A stretch of 57,168 nt of DNA from an uncultured Eubacteriales bacterium (GCA_902801165.1 CADCHI010000010.1:1-57168), one strand, 5' to 3'; counted from the stretch's first letter, positions 17,915-29,121 are shown. Program-made: numbers and translations. Notes: generated by a model not told the origin, from the sequence alone.

Positions 17915-18096
17915 GGTCTTCACGGAAAGTTGTGGGTTAGCGACTCCCTCTGTCTCGGCTGAGCCGAGCCACCTCCCTCAAAGAGGGAGGCCCAGTTGCC
18001 TGCTTTCGCTACCAAAAGGCTCCCTCACCGAGGGAGCTGGCACGCGTAGCGTGACTGAGGGAGTTTAACGTAATCTCACAACTTTCCGTGAAGAAC
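17915..18096. mobile_element. MITE-like element with terminal inverted repeats
   Basis: The ends form an inverted repeat: TCTTCACGGAAAGTTGTG (left) and CACAACTTTCCGTGAAGA (right). Inside are nested inverted repeats: GACTCCCTC/GAGGGAGTT, CTCGGCTGAGCCGAG, CCTCCCTCAAAGAGGGAGG and GGCTCCCTCACCGAGGGAGCT. No ORF is present. It fits a nonautonomous miniature element moved by a transposase elsewhere in the genome. No clear target-site duplication was found. It occupies most of the 320-base gap between the XpaC-like gene and the M1-like gene. Confidence 0.7.
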
Positions 18097-18139
18097 CATC
18101 TTTTCTCGCAGGTTTGCCGCCATGCCTATGCACGACTCA

Positions 18140-19657
18140 TCATTCAAACCAGTCGATGGTCTGGTTCACATAGTCTCCCACGTTGAACACCCAGTCAGTC
18201 AGGAAGTCCTCCCACGACCCGCCGTCAGCTGCGTCCATGGCGGCCACGAAGTCCATCTCCGTCAGCACGTCCTTTTCACCGCCCATGCGGCAAAAGTTGG
18301 AAAGCCCCGCCAGCAGGGCCTCCAGGCCCATGGCCTCCCGCAGCTCGTGGAGCACCACCGCGCCGCGCCTGCGCACCACGATGTCGTAGGTCTTCTCATC
18401 GAAGAGCGCCGCGTCACTGGTCACGGTCAGGCCGCCGGGGACGGTCTGCTGCAGCGCGCTGACCCACTCCCGGTTGACCGCCGCCAGAAAGCTCTCATGC
18501 CCCTCCGCCGCCTCCCGAAGGAGCATTGCCACATAGGCGGACACCGAATCCGACAGCCAGGCGTCGGCGACGGGCTCCACATAGGCGGACAGCCCGAAAT
18601 ACTGCTGGGCGACGCAGAAGCGGATCGCGTCCTTCAAATCCTCCTCCCGGGCGGGCTCCAGCAGCGCCTCCGGGACCCACACCGCGCCGGGAAAGTTCAG
18701 CGCCCCGACGGGGTAGTCGGACTGCGCAAGGTCCAGTTCCGATGCCGGGAACGGCCCGAACCACGCCTCGCACTGCTCGACCGCCTCCACGGCGGCGTCC
18801 AGGGCCCGCTTTGCGCCGCCCCGCACGTTAGTCAAGGCGCGAATCCGCACCCCGGAATCCGTCAGTCTCTCCGCCACCCGGTAGCGCTTCCCGAAGGACA
18901 GGGCGAACTCCCTGACGCTTTCCGCCGTGATGCGCCAAGCGAGGCCATCGCTTCCGTCATCCTCCGCCGCGCCTTCGCCGGTGGAGGCAACCTCCCAGCC
19001 CTCGGCCAGCGCCAGGCGGATGTCGAAGTCTGCAGCGGCGCTGTACAGCCAGCGGGTAAATGCCAGCGGCTTCTTGATGGCGAACTCTCCCAGCGCCTCG
19101 TCGTAGGGTACCGGCGCGAAGTAGAAGGCGCTGAGGCGCACGTCCGTGTCCCCGACGCCCTGGAACGCGCCGCAGCGCATCAGCAGCAGGTAGTAGTCAA
19201 ATTCAAAGGCGCAGCTCTCCCCGGGCGCAACGTCGCAGTCCACCCGCAGGTAAAGCTCATCCTCGCCCTGAAAGCCGAAATCGGTCGGTTCTCCATCGCA
19301 GGTCGCCGTCCGCAGGTCGATGCCCGCCGGGGCGTAGCCGTCGACGAACACCTGCTCCAGCGCGTCCGGGCCATACATCAGCGCGCTCTCCCGGCGGAAC
19401 ATGTTCCCGGCGGCGTAGAACACCACCGAGCGCAGTTCGATCCCCGTTTCGTTGATATAGATGAGGCGCTGCGTGATGTGCAGCGCCTGTTCATCTTCAA
19501 GGTACTCCAGGGTGATCTCGTGCCGGTTGCGTTCAGCATTACCGACCACGGTCTGTTCTTCCGCCAACGCACTCACCAGCGCGCTGAACACCACGCCGCC
19601 CACCAGCAGCGCGACCAGCACGATGGCCAGTATGCGGATCAGCTTTTTTCTGTTCAT
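18140..19657 (-). CDS. M1-peptidase-like extracytoplasmic protein lacking the zinc motif
   Basis: A 505-residue protein with an N-terminal membrane anchor or signal (LIRILAIVLVALLVGGVVFSALVSALA). The body follows the layout of an M1 (gluzincin) aminopeptidase: beta-rich N-terminal domain, then a catalytic-type domain. Where HExxHxWFG should be, it reads AIRFCVAQQYFG, and the usual WLNEG region reads WLSDSVSAYV. Thus the zinc ligands and the catalytic glutamate are gone, and a peptidase activity is unlikely. It may bind peptides or act as a scaffold. It is located between the signal peptidase genes and the MITE-like element. Confidence 0.65.
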   Translation of the reverse strand: MNRKKLIRILAIVLVALLVGGVVFSALVSALAEEQTVVGNAERNRHEITLEYLEDEQALHITQRLIYINETGIELRSVVFYAAGNMFRRESALMYGPDALEQVFVDGYAPAGIDLRTATCDGEPTDFGFQGEDELYLRVDCDVAPGESCAFEFDYYLLLMRCGAFQGVGDTDVRLSAFYFAPVPYDEALGEFAIKKPLAFTRWLYSAAADFDIRLALAEGWEVASTGEGAAEDDGSDGLAWRITAESVREFALSFGKRYRVAERLTDSGVRIRALTNVRGGAKRALDAAVEAVEQCEAWFGPFPASELDLAQSDYPVGALNFPGAVWVPEALLEPAREEDLKDAIRFCVAQQYFGLSAYVEPVADAWLSDSVSAYVAMLLREAAEGHESFLAAVNREWVSALQQTVPGGLTVTSDAALFDEKTYDIVVRRRGAVVLHELREAMGLEALLAGLSNFCRMGGEKDVLTEMDFVAAMDAADGGSWEDFLTDWVFNVGDYVNQTIDWFE

Positions 19658-19667
19658 ACGGCCTCCA

Positions 19668-20393
19668 TCAGTGCACGGCGCGGATGTCGCCCAGCGGCCA
19701 GATGACCTCGCGGACGTGGCCGACGATCATGCTCTTGCTGATCGGGCCCACGTTGTTTTCCGCGCTGACGTCGTTGCCGGTGGCATTTCCCTGGCCGTTG
19801 CCGTCCCAGTCACGGGAGTCGTGGCTGTTGTAGCGGTTGTCGCCCACCACGAAGTACTCGTCCTCGCCCAGCTGGTAGGCGTCATAGTCGTAGGGGCAGC
19901 CGTAGGTGAAGTACTGGGCGTAGTTCTCGTCCAGGGCCACGTCCACGACCTCGCCGTCCTGATCGTACATCACGTGAGTCACGCCGTTGGCGCAGTACAC
20001 GGTGTCGCCCGGCACGCCCACCACGCGCTTGACGAAGAAGGTCTCGTAGTTGAAGATTCCCAGAAACTTGGTCTCGCGGTTGGGGTAGTGGCAGATCACC
20101 ACATCGCCCCGCTCCACGTCGCCGAAGCGCACATCCGTCACGGTGACGAACAGCCGCTCGCCGTTATGCAGCGTGGTCTCCATGGACTGGCCGTCCACGC
20201 GGATGATCCTGAACAGGAAGGACTGTATGACCACCACGATCACCACGGCGGCCGCCAGGGCGATGATCCACTCCTTGATCTCCTTGCCGACCTTCTTCTT
20301 CCTCGCGGCGACCTTGTCCTCGATCTCCTTGATCTGCTCCGCTTCTTCCTTGACCTCCTGATTCAGGCCATTGTTCCCGTTGTTGCCGTCCAT
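19668..20393 (-). CDS. lepB: Signal peptidase I (long form)
   Basis: A 241-residue type I signal peptidase, cleaving signal peptides at the outer membrane face. N-terminal cytoplasmic charged region (about 1-43), one membrane helix (WIIALAAAVVIVVVIQSFLF), the catalytic serine in VDGQSMETTL, the catalytic lysine in FFVKRVVGVPGD and the box-E segment FVVGDNRYNSHDSRDW. An insertion of about 25 residues between the catalytic lysine and box E makes it longer than the neighbouring copy. It is ten bases upstream of the M1-like gene and 25 bases downstream of the second lepB. Confidence 0.93.
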   Translation of the reverse strand: MDGNNGNNGLNQEVKEEAEQIKEIEDKVAARKKKVGKEIKEWIIALAAAVVIVVVIQSFLFRIIRVDGQSMETTLHNGERLFVTVTDVRFGDVERGDVVICHYPNRETKFLGIFNYETFFVKRVVGVPGDTVYCANGVTHVMYDQDGEVVDVALDENYAQYFTYGCPYDYDAYQLGEDEYFVVGDNRYNSHDSRDWDGNGQGNATGNDVSAENNVGPISKSMIVGHVREVIWPLGDIRAVH

Positions 20394-20418
20394 TGCAATT
20401 CTCCTTGTCCAGTTGTTC

Positions 20419-20919
20419 TCATTTCACAAACCCGATGCGGCTCAGGGGCCACAGCACCCAGCGCACCCGGCCCAGGAAGGCCTCCGCGCCGATGGGGCCC
20501 ATGTCCGCCATGCGGCTGTCGTAGCTGTCCGCGCGGTTGTCGCCCAACACAAGGTATTCATCCTCGCCCAGGGTGACGGCGTAGTCCTCGGTGGCGCTGG
20601 AGACGTAGCTCTCCCGCACGGGCTGGCCGTTCAGCGTCAGCGCGCCGCCGAAGAAGGAAATCTCGTCCCCGGGCAGCCCGATCACCCGCTTGATGTAGGT
20701 GTCGCTGCGTCCCGGGAAGCGGCACTCCACCACGTCACCCCGCTCCGGGGCGGAATGGCGGTAGTCGAAGCGCGTCACCAGCGCGATGTCGCCGCCATAG
20801 AGCGTGCGCTGCATGGAGGTCCCCGCCACGCGCACGGTGCCCACGACCCACTGCCGCAGGCAGAAGCCCAGCGCCAGGGCCGCCAGCACGGCCAGCGGCG
20901 CGATCAGCCACTTCCTCAC
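20419..20919 (-). CDS. lepB: Signal peptidase I (short form)
   Basis: A 166-residue second signal peptidase I. Membrane helix LIAPLAVLAALALGF, catalytic serine in VAGTSMQRTL, catalytic lysine in YIKRVIGLPGD and box E (LVLGDNRADSYDSR). All catalytic residues are present. It has no N-terminal charged tail. The start overlaps the DUF951 gene end by four bases (ATGA). Two adjacent paralogues suggest a division of substrates, as seen with multiple signal peptidases in other Firmicutes. Confidence 0.92.
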   Translation of the reverse strand: MRKWLIAPLAVLAALALGFCLRQWVVGTVRVAGTSMQRTLYGGDIALVTRFDYRHSAPERGDVVECRFPGRSDTYIKRVIGLPGDEISFFGGALTLNGQPVRESYVSSATEDYAVTLGEDEYLVLGDNRADSYDSRMADMGPIGAEAFLGRVRWVLWPLSRIGFVK

Positions 20920-21113
20920 GCCTCGGCCTCCGCGGCACTCTCCAGCAGCTTCTTCATCCGCTTTTCAAACACCGGGCGCTCCAGCATCACGATCCGCTGG
21001 CACTTCTCGCAGCGCATCTTGATGTCCGCGCCGACGTAGGTGATCCGCCAGACGTCGTTGCCGCAGGGATGGGCCTTGCGCATCTTCACCAGGTCCCCAA
21101 CATGCAGAAGCAT
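20916..21113 (-). CDS. DUF951 family protein
   Basis: A 65-residue member of the DUF951 (YyzM-type) family. Begins LHVGDLVKMRKAHPCGNDVW, followed by ITYVGADIKMRCEKCQRIVML with a CxxC pair and C-terminal arginine/lysine-rich helix. The three cysteines (C17-like, CEKC) suggest a small zinc- or nucleic-acid-binding module. The function is unknown. The start is ATG 21113 with a GCGGGAGGCGAGGAA ribosome region. First gene of the operon with the two lepB genes. Confidence 0.85.
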   Translation of the reverse strand: MLLHVGDLVKMRKAHPCGNDVWRITYVGADIKMRCEKCQRIVMLERPVFEKRMKKLLESAAEAEA

Positions 21114-21131
21114 TTCCTCGCCTCCCGCGCT

Positions 21132-21137
21132 ATTATA
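21132..21137 (-). promoter_or_regulatory. -10 box of the DUF951-lepB operon
   Basis: TATAAT on the minus strand, about 18 bases before the DUF951 start. No convincing -35 at the usual spacing. Confidence 0.4.
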
Positions 21138-21232
21138 GGTTATAAATATTGTCTCAATATGAATTTTTCAATAACGATTCTAAACGAAGGACGTTCACCG
21201 GCCTGTCGCGACGGATGGAAGTCCCTCACGGA

Positions 21233-22489
21233 TCATTGTTCCCGGTCCAGGGCGAAGTAATGGCAGCGCCCGAGGATATCGCTGACGCACATGGCCAGCT
21301 CCCCTGCGTAGGCCGGCGCGGCCAGCTCGCGCCTCAGCGCGCCCTCCTTGCGGCTGCGGGCGAACTCCGCCATCACCTGGTAGCCCTCGGGCCGCAGGTA
21401 GCCCACGGACCAGTTGTCCACAACGTCCAGCGGCTCGGCGCCCTCCGGCATGCCCTCGACCTGCGCCTGGAAGTCCTCCAGGTATACGTGATAGAAGCCC
21501 ACTCCGGGCCGCACGCTGGCGGAACAGACCGGCGTCGGTTCAAATTCCGGCTGCCCGTCCAGCAGGATGCGGTAATCCGCCCCCGCCAATCGCCTGCGGG
21601 CGATGTTCAAGGTCAGCGGGCACCGCTCGATGCCGATGAAGTTGCGTCCGTTGAGCTTGGCGGCCTCCAGCGTCGTGGCGCTGCCGGCGAAGGGGTCCAG
21701 CACCCAGTCCCCCGGGCGGGACGCACACTTCACAATCCTGTCCAGCAGCGCCAGCGGCTTCTGCACGTCGTAGCCCGTGCGCTCCGGGTCCTTCTGCTGG
21801 AGGTGGTTCAGGTCCTGCCAGACATCCGTCGGCGCGACGGGATCGTCGTCATAATAGGTGTACACCCGCCCGTTGCTGCGAATGGACCGGTACACCCGGC
21901 CGTCCGGGTCCACGTGGCGGCGCATGTGGCTGGTGCGGGGCTTGTCCCGGGGCGCCTTGACCGCCTCGATGTTGAAGTCATACTGCTCCGTCTTGCGGTA
22001 GAACAGTATCACGTCGTGCTTGCGGCTGAAGTGGTGGATGCTCCGCCCGCCGCTCTGGTAGACCCAGATGATCTCGTTGAGCAGGTTCTCCTCGCCGAAG
22101 ATCTCGTCCATCAGCAGGCGCACGTGGGGGTGGGCCCGGTAGTCGATGTGCACGAAGATCATGCCCTCGTCGCTGAGCAGGCGCTTGCTGAGCTCCAGCA
22201 CCCGGCGGATCATGGCCAGGTATGCGGGGCGCTCCATCTGGTCGGAAAAGGTTTCGATCGCCATGGAGCCCTTGCCGGTCCGCCATTCCTTTTCGCCCAC
22301 GCGCACGCGCATGTAGAAGCGGTCGCCGGTCATGAAGGGCGGGTCCATGTAGATCAGCTTGATCCTGCCCTCGTACTCCGGTATCAGCGCCTCCATCCTG
22401 CCGATGGCGTCGCCATAGCAAAACAGTCCCTTGACGCCGTTCTGCGCCGGATGCCACTCCGTCGCCATCTCGATCCGCCTGAGCGCCAT
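21233..22489 (-). CDS. Orphan DNA methyltransferase (N6-adenine/N4-cytosine, beta class)
   Basis: A 418-residue DNA methylase. Motif IV (YMDPPF, near residue 45) comes before the target-recognition region and motif I (WVLDPFAGSATTLEAA, about 265-280), the order of beta-class methylases such as Type III Mod proteins. No restriction subunit is adjacent, so it may be an orphan regulatory or epigenetic enzyme. The promoter at 22536-22564 predicts transcription from about 22529, so the in-frame ATG 22528 would be leaderless. ATG 22489 (MALRRIEMATEW) is the more likely start. Confidence 0.85.
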   Translation of the reverse strand: MALRRIEMATEWHPAQNGVKGLFCYGDAIGRMEALIPEYEGRIKLIYMDPPFMTGDRFYMRVRVGEKEWRTGKGSMAIETFSDQMERPAYLAMIRRVLELSKRLLSDEGMIFVHIDYRAHPHVRLLMDEIFGEENLLNEIIWVYQSGGRSIHHFSRKHDVILFYRKTEQYDFNIEAVKAPRDKPRTSHMRRHVDPDGRVYRSIRSNGRVYTYYDDDPVAPTDVWQDLNHLQQKDPERTGYDVQKPLALLDRIVKCASRPGDWVLDPFAGSATTLEAAKLNGRNFIGIERCPLTLNIARRRLAGADYRILLDGQPEFEPTPVCSASVRPGVGFYHVYLEDFQAQVEGMPEGAEPLDVVDNWSVGYLRPEGYQVMAEFARSRKEGALRRELAAPAYAGELAMCVSDILGRCHYFALDREQ

Positions 22490-22535
22490 CGCAACCACCC
22501 TTTCGACCCGTCGGGGCAAAGCCCCCATTTTCTAC

Positions 22536-22564
22536 ATTATACTATCATCCGGCAAAAACGGCAA
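22536..22564 (-). promoter_or_regulatory. SigA-type promoter of the orphan methylase
   Basis: On the minus strand: TTGCCG, 17-base spacer, TATAAT. Confidence 0.7.
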
Positions 22565-22585
22565 GCCTCAAACGTGTCGACCCAA

Positions 22586-22627
22586 CTCAATTCTCAATTC
22601 CCAATTCCCAATTCCCAATTCTCAATT
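22586..22627. repeat. Heptanucleotide-repeat element 2
   Basis: Six perfect tandem units: CTCAATT, CTCAATT, CCCAATT three times, CTCAATT. It starts two bases after the stop codon of the cell-wall hydrolase gene (minus strand) and lies just upstream of the methylase promoter. No reverse-complement arm is present here. Confidence 0.85.
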
Positions 22628-22629
22628 CC

Positions 22630-23631
22630 TCAAACCAGCCTCCCGTACTTCCCCGACACCCATCCGCTTCTTCCCTCGTAATCCACGCTGAGCCAGCCCG
22701 TGTCCTCGTCGATCTGCCCCAGCCACGTCAGCCTGTCTCCGGCATGAGCGACGCCCAGCCGCTTCCCGGAGGTGTTCGGCGCGTCCCGCACGTAGCAATT
22801 GCCTCCGACGATCTCCACCAGCCGGGGCTTTGCGGCGGGCTGCTCCAGCTTCGCCAGCGCCTTTTGCAGCGCCGCGCAGGTCTTTGGACCGCATTCTCCA
22901 TCGACGTCGAGGCCGTGGTCCCGCTGGAAGGCCCGGACCGCCAGCTCGGTGCCGTCTCCGAAGTCGCCATCCGCGCCCCAGCGCCCGCAGTCGTAGCCCA
23001 GGCGGATCAGGTCGGTCTGCAGCTCCCGCACGTCCTCGCCCTCACAGCCCTGCTTGAGCAGCCGGTCGCCCAGTTTGATGCCCTGGGCCTCTGCGCCTTC
23101 ATAGCTGAAATACTTGGTCATCAGGCCCCAGAAATCCGGCTTGCGGGTGTTCAGCCGGGTCTCTACCACACCGGACATCACGCCCCGCGCCTCGATCAGG
23201 TACCAGTCCCCCCGGGGCTTGTCCGCATCCACCGGCTTGTACAGGAACGCCACATGGTGGATGTCCGAGGCCGAATCTCCCCAGAACACCGCCGCGCCGG
23301 GAAGCCGGTACTTCGCCGGGATCATCCCCGTCCCCTTCGGGTCGCACCAATGGGCATAGTTGTACCGCGCCTTCGTGTCGATGCTAACCCCGGCGTAGTC
23401 CCGGTACAGGCCCTCGGCCAGGCCGTTGCAGTCCCACACCCGCTGGGCGTGCGAGCGCCAGTACAGCGCCTTCTCCCGCTGTGCGCCGGAGTACTGGGTG
23501 AACCAGTGGCTGTTCACCGACCACTTTGCCGGGTCCTGCCCCGTCGCGCCCATGATATAGCCGTCCTTACGGGCCAGCGCCTGGCCCAGCTGCTCCGCGA
23601 ACAGGCTCGCGGGCATCCTCTTGATCGCCAT
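22630..23631 (-). CDS. NlpC/P60-type cell-wall hydrolase with peptidoglycan-binding and SH3 domains
   Basis: A 333-residue wall hydrolase. The N-terminal NlpC/P60-like peptidase domain (about 1-170) has the nucleophile in VWDCNGLAEG and a histidine in SDIHHVAFLY. Next is a peptidoglycan-binding domain (about 190-255: GCEGEDVRELQTDLIRLGY, GDGTELAVRAFQRDHGLDVDG), then a C-terminal bacterial SH3 domain (YVRDAPNTSGKRLG to SGWVSGKYGRLV). There is no signal peptide, so it resembles a phage endolysin released by lysis, but no other phage gene is near. ATG 23631 (MAIKRMPAS) with GGAGG eight bases upstream is preferred over 23652. Confidence 0.8.
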   Translation of the reverse strand: MAIKRMPASLFAEQLGQALARKDGYIMGATGQDPAKWSVNSHWFTQYSGAQREKALYWRSHAQRVWDCNGLAEGLYRDYAGVSIDTKARYNYAHWCDPKGTGMIPAKYRLPGAAVFWGDSASDIHHVAFLYKPVDADKPRGDWYLIEARGVMSGVVETRLNTRKPDFWGLMTKYFSYEGAEAQGIKLGDRLLKQGCEGEDVRELQTDLIRLGYDCGRWGADGDFGDGTELAVRAFQRDHGLDVDGECGPKTCAALQKALAKLEQPAAKPRLVEIVGGNCYVRDAPNTSGKRLGVAHAGDRLTWLGQIDEDTGWLSVDYEGRSGWVSGKYGRLV

Positions 23632-23688
23632 TTCCTCATCCTCCCCCTTCATGGCAGGCTATGCGTCGGGGCCGGTTTCGGTTCGATT

Positions 23689-23710
23689 CGAACATATGTT
23701 TAAATGTTCG
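23689..23710. promoter_or_regulatory. LexA (SOS) box, probably controlling uvrB
   Basis: CGAACATATGTTTA (23689-23702) matches the Bacillus LexA consensus CGAAC-RNRY-GTTY at all but the last base. A second half-site, ATGTTCG (23704-23710), follows. It lies upstream of the uvrB -10 (23742) and also downstream of a possible divergent -10 (23724-23729, minus strand), so it could act on both genes. Confidence 0.6.
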
Positions 23711-23738
23711 TCAGAAGGTTTTCATTATAAAATATCGG

Positions 23739-23747
23739 TGCTATAAT
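23739..23747 (+). promoter_or_regulatory. Extended -10 promoter of uvrB
   Basis: TGCTATAAT, 35 bases before the uvrB start. The -35 hexamer is poor (TTTTCA). Confidence 0.55.
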
Positions 23748-23781
23748 ACAGTCATCGAGATATGACTGCGAGGGTTTGCGC

Positions 23782-25803
23782 ATGTTTCAGCTGCACTCCG
23801 ATTACGCCCCCACCGGCGACCAGCCCCAGGCCATCCAGAAGCTGACCGAGGGCCTGGAAAAGGGCATGAAGCACCAGGTCCTGCTGGGCGTCACCGGCTC
23901 CGGCAAGACCTTTACGATGGCAAACATCATCAAGAACGCCAATCGCCCGGCGCTGATCATCGCCCACAACAAGACGCTGGCGGCTCAGCTGGCGGCGGAG
24001 TTCCGGGAGTTCTTCCCGGAGAACGCCGTGGGCTATTTCGTGTCCTACTACGACTACTACCAGCCGGAGGCGTACATTCCCTCCACGGACACCTTCATCG
24101 AGAAGGATTCCTCCATCAACGACGAGATCGACCGCATGCGCCACAGCGCCACCTCCTGGCTGGCAGAGCGCCGGGACGTGGTCATCGTCGCCTCGGTCAG
24201 CTGCATCTACGGCCTGGGCGACCCGGAGGAATACGAGGGGCTGTCCGTGTCCCTTCGCGAGGGACAGGAGCTGGACCGGGACGAGCTGATCCGCCAGTTG
24301 ATCGACATACAGTTCACCCGCAACGACTTCGAGTCCGAGCGTGGCAGCTTCCGCGTGCGCGGCGAGGTCATCGAGATCATCCCCGCCGCGTCGGAGAAAC
24401 GGGCCGTGCGGGTGGAATACTTCGGGGACGAGATCGAGCGCATCAGCGAGGTGGACACCGTCACCGGCAAGGTGCTGCGCTACATGAACCACGTGCTCAT
24501 CTTCCCCGCCAGCCACTATGCCACCAGCAAGGACAAGCTGGACCGCTGCATCGCCCAGATCGAGGAGGACCTGGAGGCGCGGCTGAAGGATTTCCGGGAC
24601 AACGACCGTCTGCTGGAGGCCCAGCGCCTGGAGCAGCGCGTCCACTACGACATCGAAATGATGCGGGAGATCGGCTATTGCAGCGGCATCGAGAACTACT
24701 CCCGCTACTTCGACGGCCGGCAGCCTGGGGAGGCCCCCTTCACGCTGCTGGACTACTTCCCCAAGGACTTCCTGATCTTCATCGACGAGGCTCACGTGAC
24801 CGTGCCCCAGATCCGCGCCATGTACAACGGCGACTATGCCCGCAAGCGCACCCTGGTGGACTACGGCTTCCGCCTGCCCGCCGCCTACGACAACCGGCCC
24901 CTGAAGTTCCATGAGTTCGAGGAACGCGCCGGGCAGACCATCTACGTCTCCGCCACGCCGGGGCCCTACGAGCTGGAGCGGGCCGAGCAGGTGGTGGAGC
25001 AGATCATCCGCCCCACCGGCCTGATCGACCCGGAGATCGTCGTCCGGCCCGCCACCGGCCAGGTGGACGACCTGCTGGGCGAGATCCACAAGGTCACCGA
25101 AGCCGGCGGCCGCGTGCTGGTCACCACGCTGACCAAGCGCATGGCCGAGAGCCTGACCCAGTATTTGAAGGAGATGGACGTGCGGGTGGAATACCTGCAC
25201 TCCGACATCGAGACGCTGGAGCGCATCAAGCTGATCCACGGCCTGCGCAGCGGCGAGTTCGACGTGCTGGTGGGCATCAACCTGCTGCGCGAGGGCCTGG
25301 ACATGCCCGAGGTGTCCCTGGTGTGCATCCTGGACGCGGACAAGGAGGGCTTTTTGCGCAGCGAGACCAGCCTGATCCAGACCATCGGCCGCGCCGCGCG
25401 CAACGTAGACGGCCGGGTGATCATGTACGCCGACGAGATCACCGACTCCATGCAGCGGGCCATCTCCGAGACCAACCGCCGCCGGGAGATCCAGCAGGCC
25501 TACAACGAGGAACACCACATCGAGCCCAGGACCATCCGCAGCGCCATCCGGGGGCTGATGGAGGTCGCCCGCAAGCCGGATGCCTCCGCCGCCGACGGGC
25601 TGGACGAAGAGGAAAAGCGCATGGCCATCGAGCGCCTGGAGGAGCTGATGCTCCAGGCCGCCAACAACCTCGACTTCGAAAAGGCCGCCAAGTACCGCGA
25701 CGAAATGCTGGCGCTGAAGGGCGAGAAGGTAATGACCTCCGGCGAACAGTCGAGGCAGAAACGCCGTCGGCGTGAGAAAATGACCCATCGCAATCCGGGC
25801 TGA
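23782..25803 (+). CDS. uvrB: Excinuclease ABC subunit B
   Basis: A 673-residue UvrB, the damage-verifying helicase of nucleotide excision repair. Walker A (GVTGSGKTF), the beta-hairpin region [16 protein letters not shown] ([10 protein letters not shown]) and helicase motif VI (QTIGRAARN) are intact. A UVR domain near the C-terminus (about 610-660) should contact UvrC. ATG 23782 with GAGGG seven bases upstream is preferred to TTG 23776. The tail [12 protein letters not shown] before the TGA stop is unusual (see findings). Downstream codirectional uvrA; SOS control by LexA is likely. Confidence 0.95.
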   Translation: MFQLHSDYAPTGDQPQAIQKLTEGLEKGMKHQVLLGVTGSGKTFTMANIIKNANRPALIIAHNKTLAAQLAAEFREFFPENAVGYFVSYYDYYQPEAYIPSTDTFIEKDSSINDEIDRMRHSATSWLAERRDVVIVASVSCIYGLGDPEEYEGLSVSLREGQELDRDELIRQLIDIQFTRNDFESERGSFRVRGEVIEIIPAASEKRAVRVEYFGDEIERISEVDTVTGKVLRYMNHVLIFPASHYATSKDKLDRCIAQIEEDLEARLKDFRDNDRLLEAQRLEQRVHYDIEMMREIGYCSGIENYSRYFDGRQPGEAPFTLLDYFPKDFLIFIDEAHVTVPQIRAMYNGDYARKRTLVDYGFRLPAAYDNRPLKFHEFEERAGQTIYVSATPGPYELERAEQVVEQIIRPTGLIDPEIVVRPATGQVDDLLGEIHKVTEAGGRVLVTTLTKRMAESLTQYLKEMDVRVEYLHSDIETLERIKLIHGLRSGEFDVLVGINLLREGLDMPEVSLVCILDADKEGFLRSETSLIQTIGRAARNVDGRVIMYADEITDSMQRAISETNRRREIQQAYNEEHHIEPRTIRSAIRGLMEVARKPDASAADGLDEEEKRMAIERLEELMLQAANNLDFEKAAKYRDEMLALKGEKVMTSGEQSRQKRRRREKMTHRNPG

Positions 25804-25962
25804 CCCGGAGGGAGGCGCTTGCGCCGACTAGCGGCGTGCACACCGGCTGTGCCGCCGCGTAGCTGCGACGGCCCATGCGGCCGGGGCAGCCGAAGGGAGA
25901 AGATGACGCACAGGAATCCGGGATGAGCCAAAATAGAATTTGCCAGGCAAATTCCATTTCGA
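25804..25962 (+). other. In-frame open extension after the uvrB stop, repeating the UvrB tail
   Basis: Reading on in the uvrB frame after TGA 25801-25803, there is no stop until TGA 25924-25926. The last ten codons of this stretch encode [10 protein letters not shown], the same decapeptide as the UvrB C-terminus, with only synonymous base changes. The second copy also begins with ATG (MTHRNPG) behind AAGGGAG. After it, 25938-25954 is a perfect inverted repeat, AATTTGCCAGGCAAATT. No gene is called here. Confidence 0.45.
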
Positions 25963-26090
25963 GGGAACAGGCAACAGGCAACAGGCAAATTGCGGCTGCC
26001 GCCCTGTATCACAGAATTGCCTGTCAGCGCGGCAGCAGCATCCCCTTTTCCCTTTTCCCTTTTCCCTTTTCCCTTTTCCCTGTTGCCTGA
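25963..26090. repeat. Heptanucleotide-repeat element 3 (between uvrB and uvrA)
   Basis: Left arm 25963-25990: GGGAACA, GGCAACA, GGCAACA, GGCAAAT. Right arm 26046-26087: TTTTCCC five times, then TGTTGCC. The arms are reverse complements by unit type. The core holds the stem GCTGCCGC / GCGGCAGC (25995-26002 and 26029-26036). The element ends 38 bases before uvrA. Confidence 0.8.
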
Positions 26091-26125
26091 CCAAACACAC
26101 AACTCTCTGAACGAGGTAATATATC

Positions 26126-28981
<2,856 letters not shown>

Positions 28982-29035
28982 AGGACCCTTCATTCCCAAG
29001 GAAACTGCTCCTCAAAAGAATCATACAGCAGGATT

Positions 29036-29067
29036 GCGGGGACGCCGACCAGCGTCCCCGCATTTTA
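29036..29067 (+). terminator. Terminator after uvrA
   Basis: Perfect 10-bp stem GCGGGGACGC / GCGTCCCCGC with a six-base loop, followed by ATTTTAT. Confidence 0.75.
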
Positions 29068-29121
29068 TGGGTCCTTCACGGAAAGCCACAGGATGAATGA
29101 CAGGCAATAAGCGGACATATA

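Noticed and set aside
22586-22627. Short direct repeats suggesting a CRISPR array
   Set aside because: Units are contiguous 7-mers with no spacers; no cas genes in the window. The same applies to the other heptamer arrays.
23752-25788. A 678-codon minus-strand frame opposite uvrB
   Set aside because: Shadow of uvrB; same biased composition as other shadows.
25801-25803. UvrB TGA as a selenocysteine codon
   Set aside because: No plausible SECIS hairpin directly after the TGA was recognised and the next residues do not resemble a known selenoprotein; readthrough or duplication are simpler ideas.
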